Of a stretch of 64,000 nt of DNA, positions 1 through 7,938 are shown piece after piece. The notes below the pieces were generated by a model. The model had not been told where the DNA came from. It made no database searches and was given only the letters and a program-made list of their open reading frames with translations. The stretch's first letter is position 1; every line of letters begins with the position of its first letter. Source of the DNA: Variovorax paradoxus (GTDB taxonomy: Bacteria; Pseudomonadota; Gammaproteobacteria; Burkholderiales; Burkholderiaceae_C); contig NZ_LR743507.1 in NCBI RefSeq assembly GCF_902712855.1, positions 310,001-374,000 of the forward strand, written 5' to 3'. The position numbers and the translations under genes were made by a program.

Positions 1-1450
1 TGGTGTTGTGCGGGCAGCCCGAGCAGAACCAGGGCTGGCGCGTGGCGTCCACCACGCTGGTGGAGGCCTGCTGCACCACCATCGAGCGTTCCTTGGCTTC
101 GAGGATGGCGAGCTGCGCGTCGATGCGCGCGGCCATGTCGGCGCCCGCCGCGGCCAGCAGGCCGGTCTTCCTGAGGCGCGCGGCGATGGCCTTGGCGATC
201 AGCGCGGGGTTCAGGTCTGCATTGGCGCGCAGCAGCGTGTGCGAGGTCGGGTTGGGCATCGACCATTCGCCGCCCGAATAGCCGTCGGCATCGGAGCTGG
301 CGCCCTCGTCGAACTTGCCGACCACGTTGGGCCGCACGTCCGAGCGCCAGTTGTAGAGCTCTTCCTTCAGCTGGTACTCGATGACCTGGCGCTTCTCCTC
401 GACCACCAGGATCTCCTGCAGGCCGGTGGCGAAGTCGCGCGTGAGCTGCGCCTCGAGCGGCCACACCACGCCCACCTTGTGCAGGCGGATGCCCAGCTGC
501 CGGCAGGCCGCGTCGTCCAGGCCCAGGTCGATCAGCGCCTGGCGCGTGTCGTTGAAGGCCTTGCCGCTGGCCATGATGCCGAAGCGGTCGTTCGGCCCCT
601 GGATGACGTTGTGGTTGAGCTTGTTGGCGCGGATGTATGCCAGCGCGGCATACCACTTGTAGTGCATGAGCCGGGCTTCCTGCTCCAGCGCATGGTCGGG
701 CCAGCGGATGTGCAGGCCCCCGGGCGGCATCTCGAAATCGGTGGGAATGACGATCTCGACGCGCTCGGGGTCGATCATGGCCGTGGCACTCGACTCGACG
801 ATTTCCTGGATCGTCTTCATGCCCGACCACACGCCCGAGAAGCGGCTCATGGCGAAGGCGTGGATGCCCAGGTCGAGGATTTCCTGCACGTTGGCCGGGA
901 AGAACACCGGCGTGCCGCAGGCCTTGAAGATGTGGTCGCTCTGGTGCGCGGCGGTGGAGCTCTTGGAGATGTGGTCGTCGCCAGCCACCGCGATCACGCC
1001 GCCCCAGGGCGTGGTGCCGGCCATGTTGGCGTGCTTGAAGACGTCGGAGCAGCGGTCCACGCCCGGGCCCTTGCCGTACCAGATGCCGAAGACGCCGTCG
1101 AACTTGTTGGTGCCCTGCGGCGAGAAGCCCAGCTGCTGCGTGCCCCATAGGGCGGTGGCGGCCAGCTCTTCGTTCACGCCGGGCTGGAAGACGATGTTCT
1201 GTTCCTTCAGGAACTTGCTGGCCTTCCACAGCGCCTGGTCGTAGCCGCCGAGCGGGGAGCCGCGGTAGCCGCTGATGAAGCCCGCCGTGTTCTTGCCGGC
1301 CTGCTGGTCGCGCAGCCGCTGCAGCATGGGCAGCTTGACGAGGGCCTGGACGCCGCTCATGAAGGCCCGGCCGTAGTCGAGGCTGTATTTGTCGTCGAGC
1401 GTGACCGTTTCCAGGGCCTTGCGAATGTGCGCGGGCAGCGGTGCATTCAT
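1..1450 (-). CDS. Indolepyruvate ferredoxin oxidoreductase family protein, N-terminal part (3' end outside window)
   Basis: The reverse strand reads openly from an ATG at 1450 (start MNAPLPAHIRKALE) to the window edge, giving about 483 residues. The segment containing GFISGYRGSPLGGYD, then a stretch with GKGPGVDRCSDVFKHANMAG and GDDHISKSST, is typical of the large single-chain indolepyruvate:ferredoxin oxidoreductases of betaproteobacteria, which fuse the IorA- and IorB-like halves and usually exceed 1,100 residues. These enzymes use thiamine diphosphate and Fe-S clusters to decarboxylate aryl pyruvates from aromatic amino acid breakdown to aryl-acyl-CoA. A cysteine motif (CSGCPHNT) lies at the cut end. 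The neighbouring divergent Lrp gene is the expected regulator. Family assignment is confident; the precise 2-oxoacid preference is inferred. Confidence 0.88.
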   Translation of the reverse strand, partial: MNAPLPAHIRKALETVTLDDKYSLDYGRAFMSGVQALVKLPMLQRLRDQQAGKNTAGFISGYRGSPLGGYDQALWKASKFLKEQNIVFQPGVNEELAATALWGTQQLGFSPQGTNKFDGVFGIWYGKGPGVDRCSDVFKHANMAGTTPWGGVIAVAGDDHISKSSTAAHQSDHIFKACGTPVFFPANVQEILDLGIHAFAMSRFSGVWSGMKTIQEIVESSATAMIDPERVEIVIPTDFEMPPGGLHIRWPDHALEQEARLMHYKWYAALAYIRANKLNHNVIQGPNDRFGIMASGKAFNDTRQALIDLGLDDAACRQLGIRLHKVGVVWPLEAQLTRDFATGLQEILVVEEKRQVIEYQLKEELYNWRSDVRPNVVGKFDEGASSDADGYSGGEWSMPNPTSHTLLRANADLNPALIAKAIAARLRKTGLLAAAGADMAARIDAQLAILEAKERSMVVQQASTSVVDATRQPWFCSGCPHNT

Positions 1451-1630
1451 ATGTCTTTGTCTCCGTGTGGCAGGGCCTCGTGGGCCTGGCTGGTGGGGTA
1501 CGGGTCTGTGCCCGTGTAGGGCGCGAGCCCATGATCACGCAAAGTGTATGCCGGGGTCCGCGACAGGTGTTTGCGTTCTTTGCCCCGTAAAACGTGCTTC
1601 CAGAAAGAATCTTGCTTAATATTGCCCACC
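1451..1630. promoter_or_regulatory. Divergent intergenic region between oxidoreductase and Lrp gene
   Basis: This 180-bp gap separates two divergent start codons and must hold both promoters. An AT-rich patch near 1605-1625 contains TAATAT at 1617-1622, which could be a -10 for the Lrp gene but would give a very short leader; no convincing -35 accompanies it. No gene is visible. Confidence 0.4.
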
Positions 1631-2107
1631 ATGGAAAGCATTGACAAGTTCGACCTTGCAATCCTGCAAGAACTGCAGGCCGACGGGCGCCTCACCAACG
1701 CCGAGCTGGCGCAGCGCGTCGGCCTGTCGGCCGCGCCCTGCTGGCGCCGGGTGCGCGCGCTGGAGGAAGCCGGCTTCATCAAGGGCTACCACGCCGAGAT
1801 CGACCGCCACAAGATCGGGCTGGGCGTGCTCGCCTTCGTGCGCGTGGACACCGAGCGCGTGACGCACGAGGCCACCCGCAAGCTGGAGGACGCGATCCGC
1901 AAGCTGCCCGAGGTGGTGGCCTGCCACTACATCAGCGGCACTGGCACCTTCGAGCTGCAGGTGGTGGCGCAGGACCTCGACAGCTTCTCGGCCTTCGCGC
2001 GCCAGCACCTGATGAACCTGCCCAACGTGAAGGACCTGCACACCAGTTTCTCGCTGGGCGAGGTGAAGGCCAGCAGCGCGCTGCCGCTGGGGCACCTGGC
2101 GAAATAG
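1631..2107 (+). CDS. Lrp/AsnC family transcriptional regulator
   Basis: The protein has 158 residues, the usual Lrp length. Residues 1-60 form the winged-helix DNA-binding domain (DLAILQELQADGRLTNAELA, then AQRVGLSAAPCWRRVRALE). The rest is the RAM ligand-binding domain, with the family pattern around CHYISGTGTFELQVVAQDLD. The ATG at 1631 is chosen because it begins the conserved MESIDKFDLAIL helix; an upstream in-frame ATG would add an unconserved tail. It is divergent from the indolepyruvate oxidoreductase, so it probably senses an aromatic amino acid or its keto acid and controls that gene and itself. The ligand is inferred from context only. Confidence 0.9.
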   Translation: MESIDKFDLAILQELQADGRLTNAELAQRVGLSAAPCWRRVRALEEAGFIKGYHAEIDRHKIGLGVLAFVRVDTERVTHEATRKLEDAIRKLPEVVACHYISGTGTFELQVVAQDLDSFSAFARQHLMNLPNVKDLHTSFSLGEVKASSALPLGHLAK

Positions 2108-2127
2108 GCGCAAGCGCCGCGCGCCCC

Positions 2128-2157
2128 AAAAAAAAGCCGGCTCCTCTCGGAGCCGGC
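2128..2157 (-). terminator. Intrinsic terminator, probably bidirectional
   Basis: A perfect 9-bp stem (2136-2144 with 2149-2157) has a TCTC loop and is flanked at 2128-2135 by eight A residues. On the minus strand this is a GC-rich hairpin followed by eight U, a strong terminator for the roadblock operon ending at 2183. It may also stop the Lrp gene ending at 2107. Confidence 0.88.
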
Positions 2158-2182
2158 CTTCATTGCGCTGGGTTTCTTCGGA

Positions 2183-2542
2183 TCAGAAGGTGATGTCCTT
2201 CTCGACTTCCTGCAGCTTGCGGCGCGCCAGCGCCAGGTTCGACTTGGCCTTGTCGAGCACGTAGTAGATGAACACGCCTTCCTTCTGCGCGAGCGGGCGC
2301 AGCAGGTGGTACTGCTTGCCCAGGGTGATGAGGATGTCCTCGATCACGTCATTCAGGCCGAGCGAACGCATGGTCTTGAGCTTGGCGCGCACCACTTCGG
2401 TGTTGCCGGCGGCAGCCACTTCGAGGTCCACGCCGGTGCCGGCCGCGCCCAGCATCATGCCGCTGGCGGAATCGACCACGGCCGCGCACATGGCGCCGTC
2501 TGCGGTCAGGAGGTTGTCGATGCTTTGCTGGATGGTCGCCAT
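2183..2542 (-). CDS. Roadblock/LC7 domain protein (distal, operon gene 4)
   Basis: This 119-residue protein is a single roadblock/LC7 domain. It starts with an amphipathic helix (MATIQQSIDNLLTADGAM), followed by a strand pattern (CAAVVDSASGMMLGA) and a central helix. Such small alpha/beta proteins dimerise and bind Ras-like GTPases as cofactors or GAPs (MglB with MglA). It is the last gene of a minus-strand group with a second roadblock gene, a GTPase and an unknown protein, followed by a strong terminator. The 89-bp gap from the preceding roadblock gene is the only sizeable break in the operon. It shares little linear sequence with the other roadblock gene, so the two may form a heterodimer; that is inference. 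Confidence 0.82.
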   Translation of the reverse strand: MATIQQSIDNLLTADGAMCAAVVDSASGMMLGAAGTGVDLEVAAAGNTEVVRAKLKTMRSLGLNDVIEDILITLGKQYHLLRPLAQKEGVFIYYVLDKAKSNLALARRKLQEVEKDITF

Positions 2543-2631
2543 GTCAAGTATTCCGGTTGGGTAGGTTGCTGATGGTCATGCGTATGAAAAGAGAACGAGG
2601 GAGAACGAGGGCGCCGCATGAAGACGCGCCC

Positions 2632-3048
2632 TCATTCGCCGATCCTGGGGGGCAGCCAGCCCGATTTGTGCGCCTCGAGCACCTTCACGCAGGTGGCGGT
2701 GCGGTACATCGCCTGCGCGAGCACCGCGCCGGCGTTGGCAATCACGTTCACCACCAGTTCCGCTTCTTCGTTGCGCACGGGGCTGAAGAGCGCGAAGCCG
2801 TCGTCGGTGCCCACGGTGATGCACTTGCAGCGGCCCAGCCGCGCCTCCTGCGATACCACGCTGCCCATGGCGGAGATGGAGCTCGCCATGGCGGCGATGC
2901 GCGACGGGTCGAAGCTGCGCAGGCTGGCGCTGGCGATCTCGAAGCCGTCCGGCGTCGCGATGACAACCGCGGTCACGCCCGCGATCTCGTCGAGGATGTG
3001 CTGCGCCTCCGAGGCGGCCTTCAGTTTCAGTGCGAGGCTGATGTTCAC
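2632..3048 (-). CDS. Roadblock/LC7 domain protein (operon gene 3)
   Basis: The protein has 138 residues and a roadblock/LC7 fold: an N-terminal helix (NISLALKLKAASEAQHILDE), then AGVTAVVIATPDGFEIAS and a GCxx-like core ending in a helical C-terminus. The GTG start at 3048 overlaps the TGA of the upstream GTPase gene by four bases (GTGA), which implies translational coupling. Roadblock proteins form dimers that regulate small GTPases, so coupling to the GTPase fits a cognate regulator. A longer reading that enters the GTPase region in another frame is a shadow and was not used. Confidence 0.82.
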   Translation of the reverse strand: MNISLALKLKAASEAQHILDEIAGVTAVVIATPDGFEIASASLRSFDPSRIAAMASSISAMGSVVSQEARLGRCKCITVGTDDGFALFSPVRNEEAELVVNVIANAGAVLAQAMYRTATCVKVLEAHKSGWLPPRIGE

Positions 3049-3587
3049 GGCGAGACTCCCGCGTCGATGGCTTCGATCTGCACCAGCAGGGTTTCGACCA
3101 GCGAGATCACGTCGTCCCTGCGGCGCAGGTCGACGGCCACGATCGGCAGCACCAGCCCTCGGGCCTGCAGCGCGTACGCGTAGTCGTCCAGCGAGGGCGA
3201 GGCGTGCGTGTCGCAGCGGCTCACGCCGATGACGCAGGGCATTTCCTTCAGCGCGTCGGCAAAGCCGTCGAGGTAGGTGTGCATGTCGTCCAGCGGTCGC
3301 GGACGCGAGTTGTCGAGCAGGATCGCCAGGCCGAGCGCGTCGCGGATCAGGATCTGCCACATGAAGTCGAAGCGGCTCTGGCCCGGCGTGCCGTAGATGC
3401 GCAGCCGGTCGCCGTTGTCCAGCGTCAGCTGGCCGAAGTCCAGTCCCACGGTGGTGGTGGCCTTGGCCACCGAGGTGTCGGCGTTCGCGACGTCGGTGGA
3501 AATGGGCGGTGCCTCGCTGATGGCGGCGATGGCGGTGGTCTTGCCCACGCCCATCGGGCCGGTCAGGACGAGTTTGTATTCCCTCAA
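3045..3587 (-). CDS. Small Ras-like/MglA-like GTPase (COG2229-type)
   Basis: This 180-residue protein carries the P-loop GPMGVGKTT at residues 10-18. A G3-like segment YGTPGQSRFDFM replaces the usual DTAGQ, and VIGVSRCD matches the G4 base-recognition position. The start is TTG at 3587; the bases before it contain AGGGGA at suitable spacing, and no in-frame ATG lies nearby. Predicted bacterial GTPases of this type are normally encoded beside roadblock proteins and, by analogy with MglA/MglB and Rag/Ragulator, are thought to act as nucleotide-switched localisation or signalling proteins. Here the stop overlaps the next roadblock start. The cellular process controlled is unknown. Confidence 0.85.
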   Translation of the reverse strand: MREYKLVLTGPMGVGKTTAIAAISEAPPISTDVANADTSVAKATTTVGLDFGQLTLDNGDRLRIYGTPGQSRFDFMWQILIRDALGLAILLDNSRPRPLDDMHTYLDGFADALKEMPCVIGVSRCDTHASPSLDDYAYALQARGLVLPIVAVDLRRRDDVISLVETLLVQIEAIDAGVSP

Positions 3588-3631
3588 TCGAAATCCCCTT
3601 GTATCCCTGTAATCCCTCGAGCAGCCGGCAT

Positions 3632-4300
3632 TCAGGCCAGGCCGAGACGGCGGCGGATGCGCGAGAGCAGCCCCGCCCTCTCGCCGGCGGGTTCGCCCGA
3701 CAGCACGGGCGCACGGATGCGCGCGGCGAGGGCATCGCCGGCCGGAGCCTCGCCCAGCCAGGCCAGCACGCCTTCCTGTTCCAGCAGGCCCAGGAAGGTC
3801 GAGCACTCGTCGACGTCGACACGGCCGAGCGCGCTCAGGCTTTCGGCGGACTGCGCACTCTTCGAGAGCGCCGCGGCCAGCCGCATGTAGACCGGGTTCT
3901 TCTGCAGCGTCACCTGCGCGGGCCAGCGGATCAGCGAAGCGCGGGAGCCGCGGCCGCGCGCCGATTGCGCCGTGGCCTCGGCCTTGCCGGCACGCACGTC
4001 GGGGGTGATCTCGTTGAGCAGGTCGACCAGCTCTTCCGCGAAGATGGGCCGCGCCAGGCTGCGGCCGGCGGGCGCCGCGCCGGCCGGCTCGCCGCGCTGC
4101 ACCATGGGCACCACCACCAGGGGCGCCGACGGGGCGTGCCAGGTCTCCGACGCGCTGGCACTGTCCAGCAGCAGCACATCGCAAACCCCGGATTCGCTGA
4201 CCGTCCACGGGGTGCGCAGGTTGGAGCTCAGCCGGACGATGATTCTCAGGAGCTCAACCTCAACTTTCGGGATCCCCATGACCCCAAGGACGAATGACAT
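3632..4300 (-). CDS. Unknown protein heading the GTPase/roadblock operon
   Basis: I do not recognise a named family for this 222-residue protein. Residues 1-100 alternate strands and helices and end in RPIFAEELVDLLNEI, which resembles the last helix of a response-regulator receiver domain; the aspartate-bearing VCDVLLLDSA also fits a degenerate receiver. The C-terminal half is mostly helical, with an acidic segment (RVDVDECSTFLGLLEQEGVL) like a small helical effector domain. It lies 44 bp upstream of the GTPase gene on the same strand and is probably the first gene of the operon. A role as adaptor or effector of the GTPase is inference. Confidence 0.6.
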   Translation of the reverse strand: MSFVLGVMGIPKVEVELLRIIVRLSSNLRTPWTVSESGVCDVLLLDSASASETWHAPSAPLVVVPMVQRGEPAGAAPAGRSLARPIFAEELVDLLNEITPDVRAGKAEATAQSARGRGSRASLIRWPAQVTLQKNPVYMRLAAALSKSAQSAESLSALGRVDVDECSTFLGLLEQEGVLAWLGEAPAGDALAARIRAPVLSGEPAGERAGLLSRIRRRLGLA

Positions 4301-4542
4301 GGCTGTCTCGCTGATCGGTGTTTCAAAAAGTTAGGCATTGTTATCTTTGTGAACTAAATACTTCTACATATCCGTTCGAAAGCGGACGATTCCTCGGGAT
4401 CTTTGAGAACAAATGCACAAGAAAGGCATGCATGAGAAGCCTCGTCGGAGCTGTGCAACAGCGCCTGGAGCGCATCGGCCGCGGCCCACGCGGGCATAGA
4501 ATCCCCGGCCTTCGAAGCCACAAACCACTCCCGGGAGACCCC
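4301..4542. promoter_or_regulatory. Divergent AT-richer intergenic region
   Basis: This 242-bp region separates the GTPase operon from the amino-acid binding-protein gene and is clearly AT-richer than its surroundings between 4320 and 4430. It should contain both promoters. An interrupted inverted repeat lies around 4369-4389 (TCCG...CGGA). TAGAAT at 4496-4501 could be a -10 for the plus-strand gene. No protein gene is convincing here. Confidence 0.4.
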
Positions 4543-5310
4543 ATGAACCGCATCCGGCGCGCCCTTTCGCTCGGCCTCCTCGCCAGCACCGCCTTCTTCT
4601 CGTTCGGTGCAGCACAGGCCCAGAACCGCGAACTCATCGTCGCGTCGAGCGCCACCTATGCGCCCTTCGCCTTCGAGAACAAGGACAAGCAGATCGTCGG
4701 GTTCGACATCGACATCATCAACGCCATCGCGAAGCAGCAGGGCCTGAAGATCAAGATCGTCAACACGCCCTTCACCGGCATCTTCGGCGCGCTGAACAAC
4801 GGCGACGTCGACCTCGTGATCTCGGGCGTGACCATCAACGAGAAGCGCAAGCAGAGCTACGACTTCACGCCGCCCTACTTCGCGGCCCGCCAGCTGATCG
4901 CGCTGCCGAAGAACAGCAAGGTCGCCTCGCTGAAGGACCTGGCCGGCAAGAAGATCGCCGTGGTGAGCGCCTCCACCGCCGACGACATCGCCTCGCGCGA
5001 GTTCGGCAAGACCAGTCCCGACATCCGCCGCTTCGAGAGCACGCCGCTCATCATTTCCGAGCTGGCCGGCGGCGGCGTCGATGCCGCGATGGGCGACAAC
5101 GGCGTCATCGCCTACCGCGTGGCGCAGAACCCCGACCTGAAGACGCTGGACGACAAGTCGTTCCCCGAAGAGGGCTTCGGCATCGTCGTGAAGAAGGGCG
5201 ACAAGGCCCTGCTCGACAAGCTCACCGCCGGCCTGGCCGCCATCCGCGCGGACGGCAGCTACGTGACCATCTACAAGAAGTGGTTCAACAAGGACCCGAA
5301 CGTGCGCTGA
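4543..5310 (+). CDS. Amino-acid ABC transporter periplasmic substrate-binding protein
   Basis: The 255-residue product has a cleavable Sec signal peptide (about residues 1-26, ending AAQA). It is followed by the family-3 solute-binding fold: SSATYAPFAFENKDKQIVGF, the lobe motif GDVDLVISGVTINEKRK, and the FDFTPPYF-type strand. These proteins capture polar amino acids in the periplasm. The ATG at 4543 is chosen because it directly begins the signal peptide and follows GGGAG; the frame is open further upstream but codes nothing recognisable. A permease gene follows after a strong terminator hairpin. No ATPase gene is present nearby, so the ATP-binding subunit must be supplied from elsewhere. Confidence 0.9.
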   Translation: MNRIRRALSLGLLASTAFFSFGAAQAQNRELIVASSATYAPFAFENKDKQIVGFDIDIINAIAKQQGLKIKIVNTPFTGIFGALNNGDVDLVISGVTINEKRKQSYDFTPPYFAARQLIALPKNSKVASLKDLAGKKIAVVSASTADDIASREFGKTSPDIRRFESTPLIISELAGGGVDAAMGDNGVIAYRVAQNPDLKTLDDKSFPEEGFGIVVKKGDKALLDKLTAGLAAIRADGSYVTIYKKWFNKDPNVR

Positions 5311-5332
5311 GCCGCACGGCATCTCCCTGAAC

Positions 5333-5365
5333 ACGGCCGCCCTCACGCGGCCGTTTCGTTTTTCG
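5333..5365 (+). terminator. Terminator/attenuator between binding protein and permease
   Basis: An 8-bp perfect stem (5333-5340 with 5347-5354, loop CCTCAC) is followed by TTCGTTTTTCG. Placed between the binding-protein and permease genes, it probably lets the binding protein be made in excess over the membrane subunit, a common arrangement in ABC importers. Confidence 0.82.
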
Positions 5366-5391
5366 TTGACTGATGAGCTGAGGACGCAAGC

Positions 5392-6162
5392 ATGGAACAA
5401 CCGGTGCTGCTTTTTGGATGGTTCCGGTGGGACATCCTGGTCGAATACAAGGACCTGTTCTGGCAAGGCGCCTGGATGACGCTGCGCATGACGGTGGTCT
5501 GCGTGCTGCTGGGCGCGAGCTGGGGCCTGTGCCTGGCACTCGCACGCCTCGCGCAGCCGCGCCACGCGCCCTGGACCTGGGTGGCGCGCTTCTTCCTGCG
5601 CTGGCCGGCCACGGTGTACGTGAGCTTCTTTCGCGGCACGCCGCTGTTCGTGCAGATCCTGCTGATCCACTTCGCGGTGATGCCGGTGTTCATCCACCCG
5701 ACCTCGGGCATCCTGATCGACGGCGAACTCGCGCGCACGCTCAAGCAGGAGCACGGCGCGCTCGTCTCGGGCGTGGTGGCGCTCACGCTCAACTCGGCGG
5801 CCTACATCTCGGAAGTGTTCCGCGCCGGCATCCAGTCGATCTCGCGCGGGCAGTTCGACGCCGGCCGCTCCATCGGCTTCACGCCAGCGCAGGTGATGCG
5901 CTACGTGGTGCTGCCGCAGGCCTTCCGCCGCATGCTGCCGCCGCTGGGCAACAACGCCATCGCGCTGCTGAAGGACACTTCGCTGGTCTCCGCCATCGGC
6001 CTGGCCGAGCTGGCCTATGCGGCGCGCACCGTGGCGGGCGCCTACGCGCGCTACTGGGAGCCCTACCTGGCGATCTCCGTCATCTACTGGGTCATGACGC
6101 TGGTCCTCACGACGCTTCTTCGCCGCCTCGAACACCGGCTGGCCCGCAGCGACAGGGGATGA
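5392..6162 (+). CDS. Amino-acid ABC transporter permease (HisM/GlnP type)
   Basis: This 256-residue inner-membrane protein has several hydrophobic helices (for example MTVVCVLLGASWGLCLALA). The ATPase-docking EAA loop is recognisable as GRSIGFTPAQVMRYVVLPQA. It belongs to the permeases that form the membrane pore for polar amino acids. The ATG at 5392 follows GAGGA. It sits 81 bp after the binding-protein gene with a terminator-like hairpin between. A proline-rich, wide first periplasmic loop (FVQILLIHFAVMPVFIHPTS) is within family variation. No nucleotide-binding subunit follows; the next gene is an unrelated MFS exporter. Confidence 0.88.
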   Translation: MEQPVLLFGWFRWDILVEYKDLFWQGAWMTLRMTVVCVLLGASWGLCLALARLAQPRHAPWTWVARFFLRWPATVYVSFFRGTPLFVQILLIHFAVMPVFIHPTSGILIDGELARTLKQEHGALVSGVVALTLNSAAYISEVFRAGIQSISRGQFDAGRSIGFTPAQVMRYVVLPQAFRRMLPPLGNNAIALLKDTSLVSAIGLAELAYAARTVAGAYARYWEPYLAISVIYWVMTLVLTTLLRRLEHRLARSDRG

Positions 6163-6191
6163 CGGCGGCGGCCGCGCCAAAATAGCGGCAC

Positions 6192-7817
6192 ATGCCACCC
6201 ATATCCACCGAAGAGACGCCCATCCCGCCCGCGCGAGCGCAGCCATCGAAGCTCGCGGCCCTCGAACCCCTGAAGCTCCCTGTGTTCCGCATGCTGTGGA
6301 GCACCTGGCTCGTCGCCAACATCTGCATGTGGATGAACGACGTGGCCGCCGCGTGGATGATGACCTCGCTGACCACCTCGCCCATCTGGGTCGCGCTGGT
6401 GCAGTCGGCCTCCACCCTGCCGGTGTTCCTGCTCGGCCTGCCGAGCGGCGCGCTGGCCGACATCCTCGACCGCCGGCGCTGGCTGGTGGCCACGCAATTC
6501 TGGCTGGCCGGCACGGCCATCGTGCTGTGCGCCGCACTGGCACTCGACCTCATGACCGCGCCGCTGCTGCTGGCGCTCACCTTCGCCAACGGCATCGGAC
6601 TGGCGCTGCGATGGCCGGTGTTCGCGGCCATCGTGCCCGAACTGGTGCCGCGCCCGCAGTTGCCTGCGGCGCTCGGGCTGAACGGCATCGCGATGAACGC
6701 CTCGCGCATCATCGGCCCGCTCACGGCCGGCATGCTGATCGCGAGCGCGGGGACCATCTGGGTGTTCGCGCTCAACGCGGTGCTGTCGGTGGCCTCGGGC
6801 TTCGTGGTGCTGCGCTGGCGGCGCGAGCACACGCCCAATCCGCTGGGCCGCGAAAAGCTCGTGAGTGCGATGCGCGTGGGCGTGCAGTTCGTGCGGCAGT
6901 CGCAGCGCATGCGGGCGGTGCTCACGCGCATCTCGATCTTCTTCTTTCACTCGACGGCGCTGCTCGCGCTGCTGCCGCTGCTGGCGCGCAACCTCAAGGG
7001 CGGCGATGCGGGCACCTTCACGCTGCTGCTGGCCGCGATGGGCATGGGCGCGATCATCGCGGTGCTGTTCCTGCCGCGGCTGCGCCAGGCGCTCGGGCGC
7101 GACCAGTTGGTGCTGCGCGGCACGCTGCTGCAGTCGGGCGCCACTGCGGTGATGGCCTTCGCGCCGAACGCGTGGGTGGCGGTGCCGGCGATGTTCTTCG
7201 GCGGCATGGCGTGGATCACGGTGGCCAATTCGCTCTCGGTCTCGGCGCAGCTCGCGCTCCCGGACTGGGTGCGGGCGCGCGGCATGTCGATGTACCAGAT
7301 GGCGATCATGGGCGCGAGCGCGATCGGCGCGGCCATCTGGGGCCAGGTGGCGACCGTCACGGCGCTGAACCTGAGCCTGGCGGTGGCCGCCGTGAGCGGC
7401 ACGCTGATGATGCTCGCGGCTCTGCGCTGGGTGACCGACGTGACCGGCGAGGACGACACCAGCCCCGCCGAAGCCGGCTGGGCCGCAGGCCCCCCGGCCG
7501 AAGCGCCGCAGGAAGCGGGGCGCGTGGTGATCACGGTCGAATACCTCATCGAGCCGGCGCGCGCCGCGGCCTTCCACCTCGTCATGCAGCAGACGCGCCG
7601 CGCGCGCCTGAGCCAGGGCGCCATCGGATGGGAGCTGCTGCACGACATCGCGCAGCCCAGCCGCTACGTGGAGCAGATCGTGGACGAGTCGTGGACCGAC
7701 CACCTGCGCCGCTTCAACCGCGCAACGGCGAGCGACATGGCGCTGCGCGAGCGGCGGCTGGCCTTCCACATCGGCGAGACGTCGCCGGTGGTCACGCGCT
7801 ACATCGTGCGGCGCTGA
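6192..7817 (+). CDS. MFS exporter (EntS-like) with extra C-terminal domain
   Basis: The 541-residue protein begins with an MFS_3/EntS-like transporter of about 12 helices (roughly residues 20-420). The cytoplasmic loop between helices 2 and 3 has the expected motif region SGALADILDRRRW. After an acidic, alanine-rich linker (about 415-440) comes a soluble tail of about 100 residues (VVITVEYLIEPARAAAF to the end) that resembles an antibiotic-biosynthesis-monooxygenase-type ferredoxin-like domain. EntS-like members export siderophores or small drugs; the tail may bind or modify a substrate, which is inference. It starts 29 bp after the permease gene and may be cotranscribed. Confidence 0.82.
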   Translation: MPPISTEETPIPPARAQPSKLAALEPLKLPVFRMLWSTWLVANICMWMNDVAAAWMMTSLTTSPIWVALVQSASTLPVFLLGLPSGALADILDRRRWLVATQFWLAGTAIVLCAALALDLMTAPLLLALTFANGIGLALRWPVFAAIVPELVPRPQLPAALGLNGIAMNASRIIGPLTAGMLIASAGTIWVFALNAVLSVASGFVVLRWRREHTPNPLGREKLVSAMRVGVQFVRQSQRMRAVLTRISIFFFHSTALLALLPLLARNLKGGDAGTFTLLLAAMGMGAIIAVLFLPRLRQALGRDQLVLRGTLLQSGATAVMAFAPNAWVAVPAMFFGGMAWITVANSLSVSAQLALPDWVRARGMSMYQMAIMGASAIGAAIWGQVATVTALNLSLAVAAVSGTLMMLAALRWVTDVTGEDDTSPAEAGWAAGPPAEAPQEAGRVVITVEYLIEPARAAAFHLVMQQTRRARLSQGAIGWELLHDIAQPSRYVEQIVDESWTDHLRRFNRATASDMALRERRLAFHIGETSPVVTRYIVRR

Positions 7818-7826
7818 GGGTGGACA

Positions 7827-7842
7827 CCGGGCCGCAGCCCGG
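7827..7842 (+). terminator. GC hairpin after MFS gene
   Basis: A perfect 6-bp GC stem (7827-7832 with 7837-7842, loop CGCA) lies ten bases after the MFS stop. It lacks a U tract, so termination here is possible but weakly supported. Confidence 0.35.
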
Positions 7843-7938
7843 ATGAGTACGGAAGTCTTCGGGTTTCCCGATTGTTGATTGCACTGAATAATGGCCGCAG
7901 CAGGCCCCGAGCTGTGCAGAACAAGAAGGAGCAAGGAC

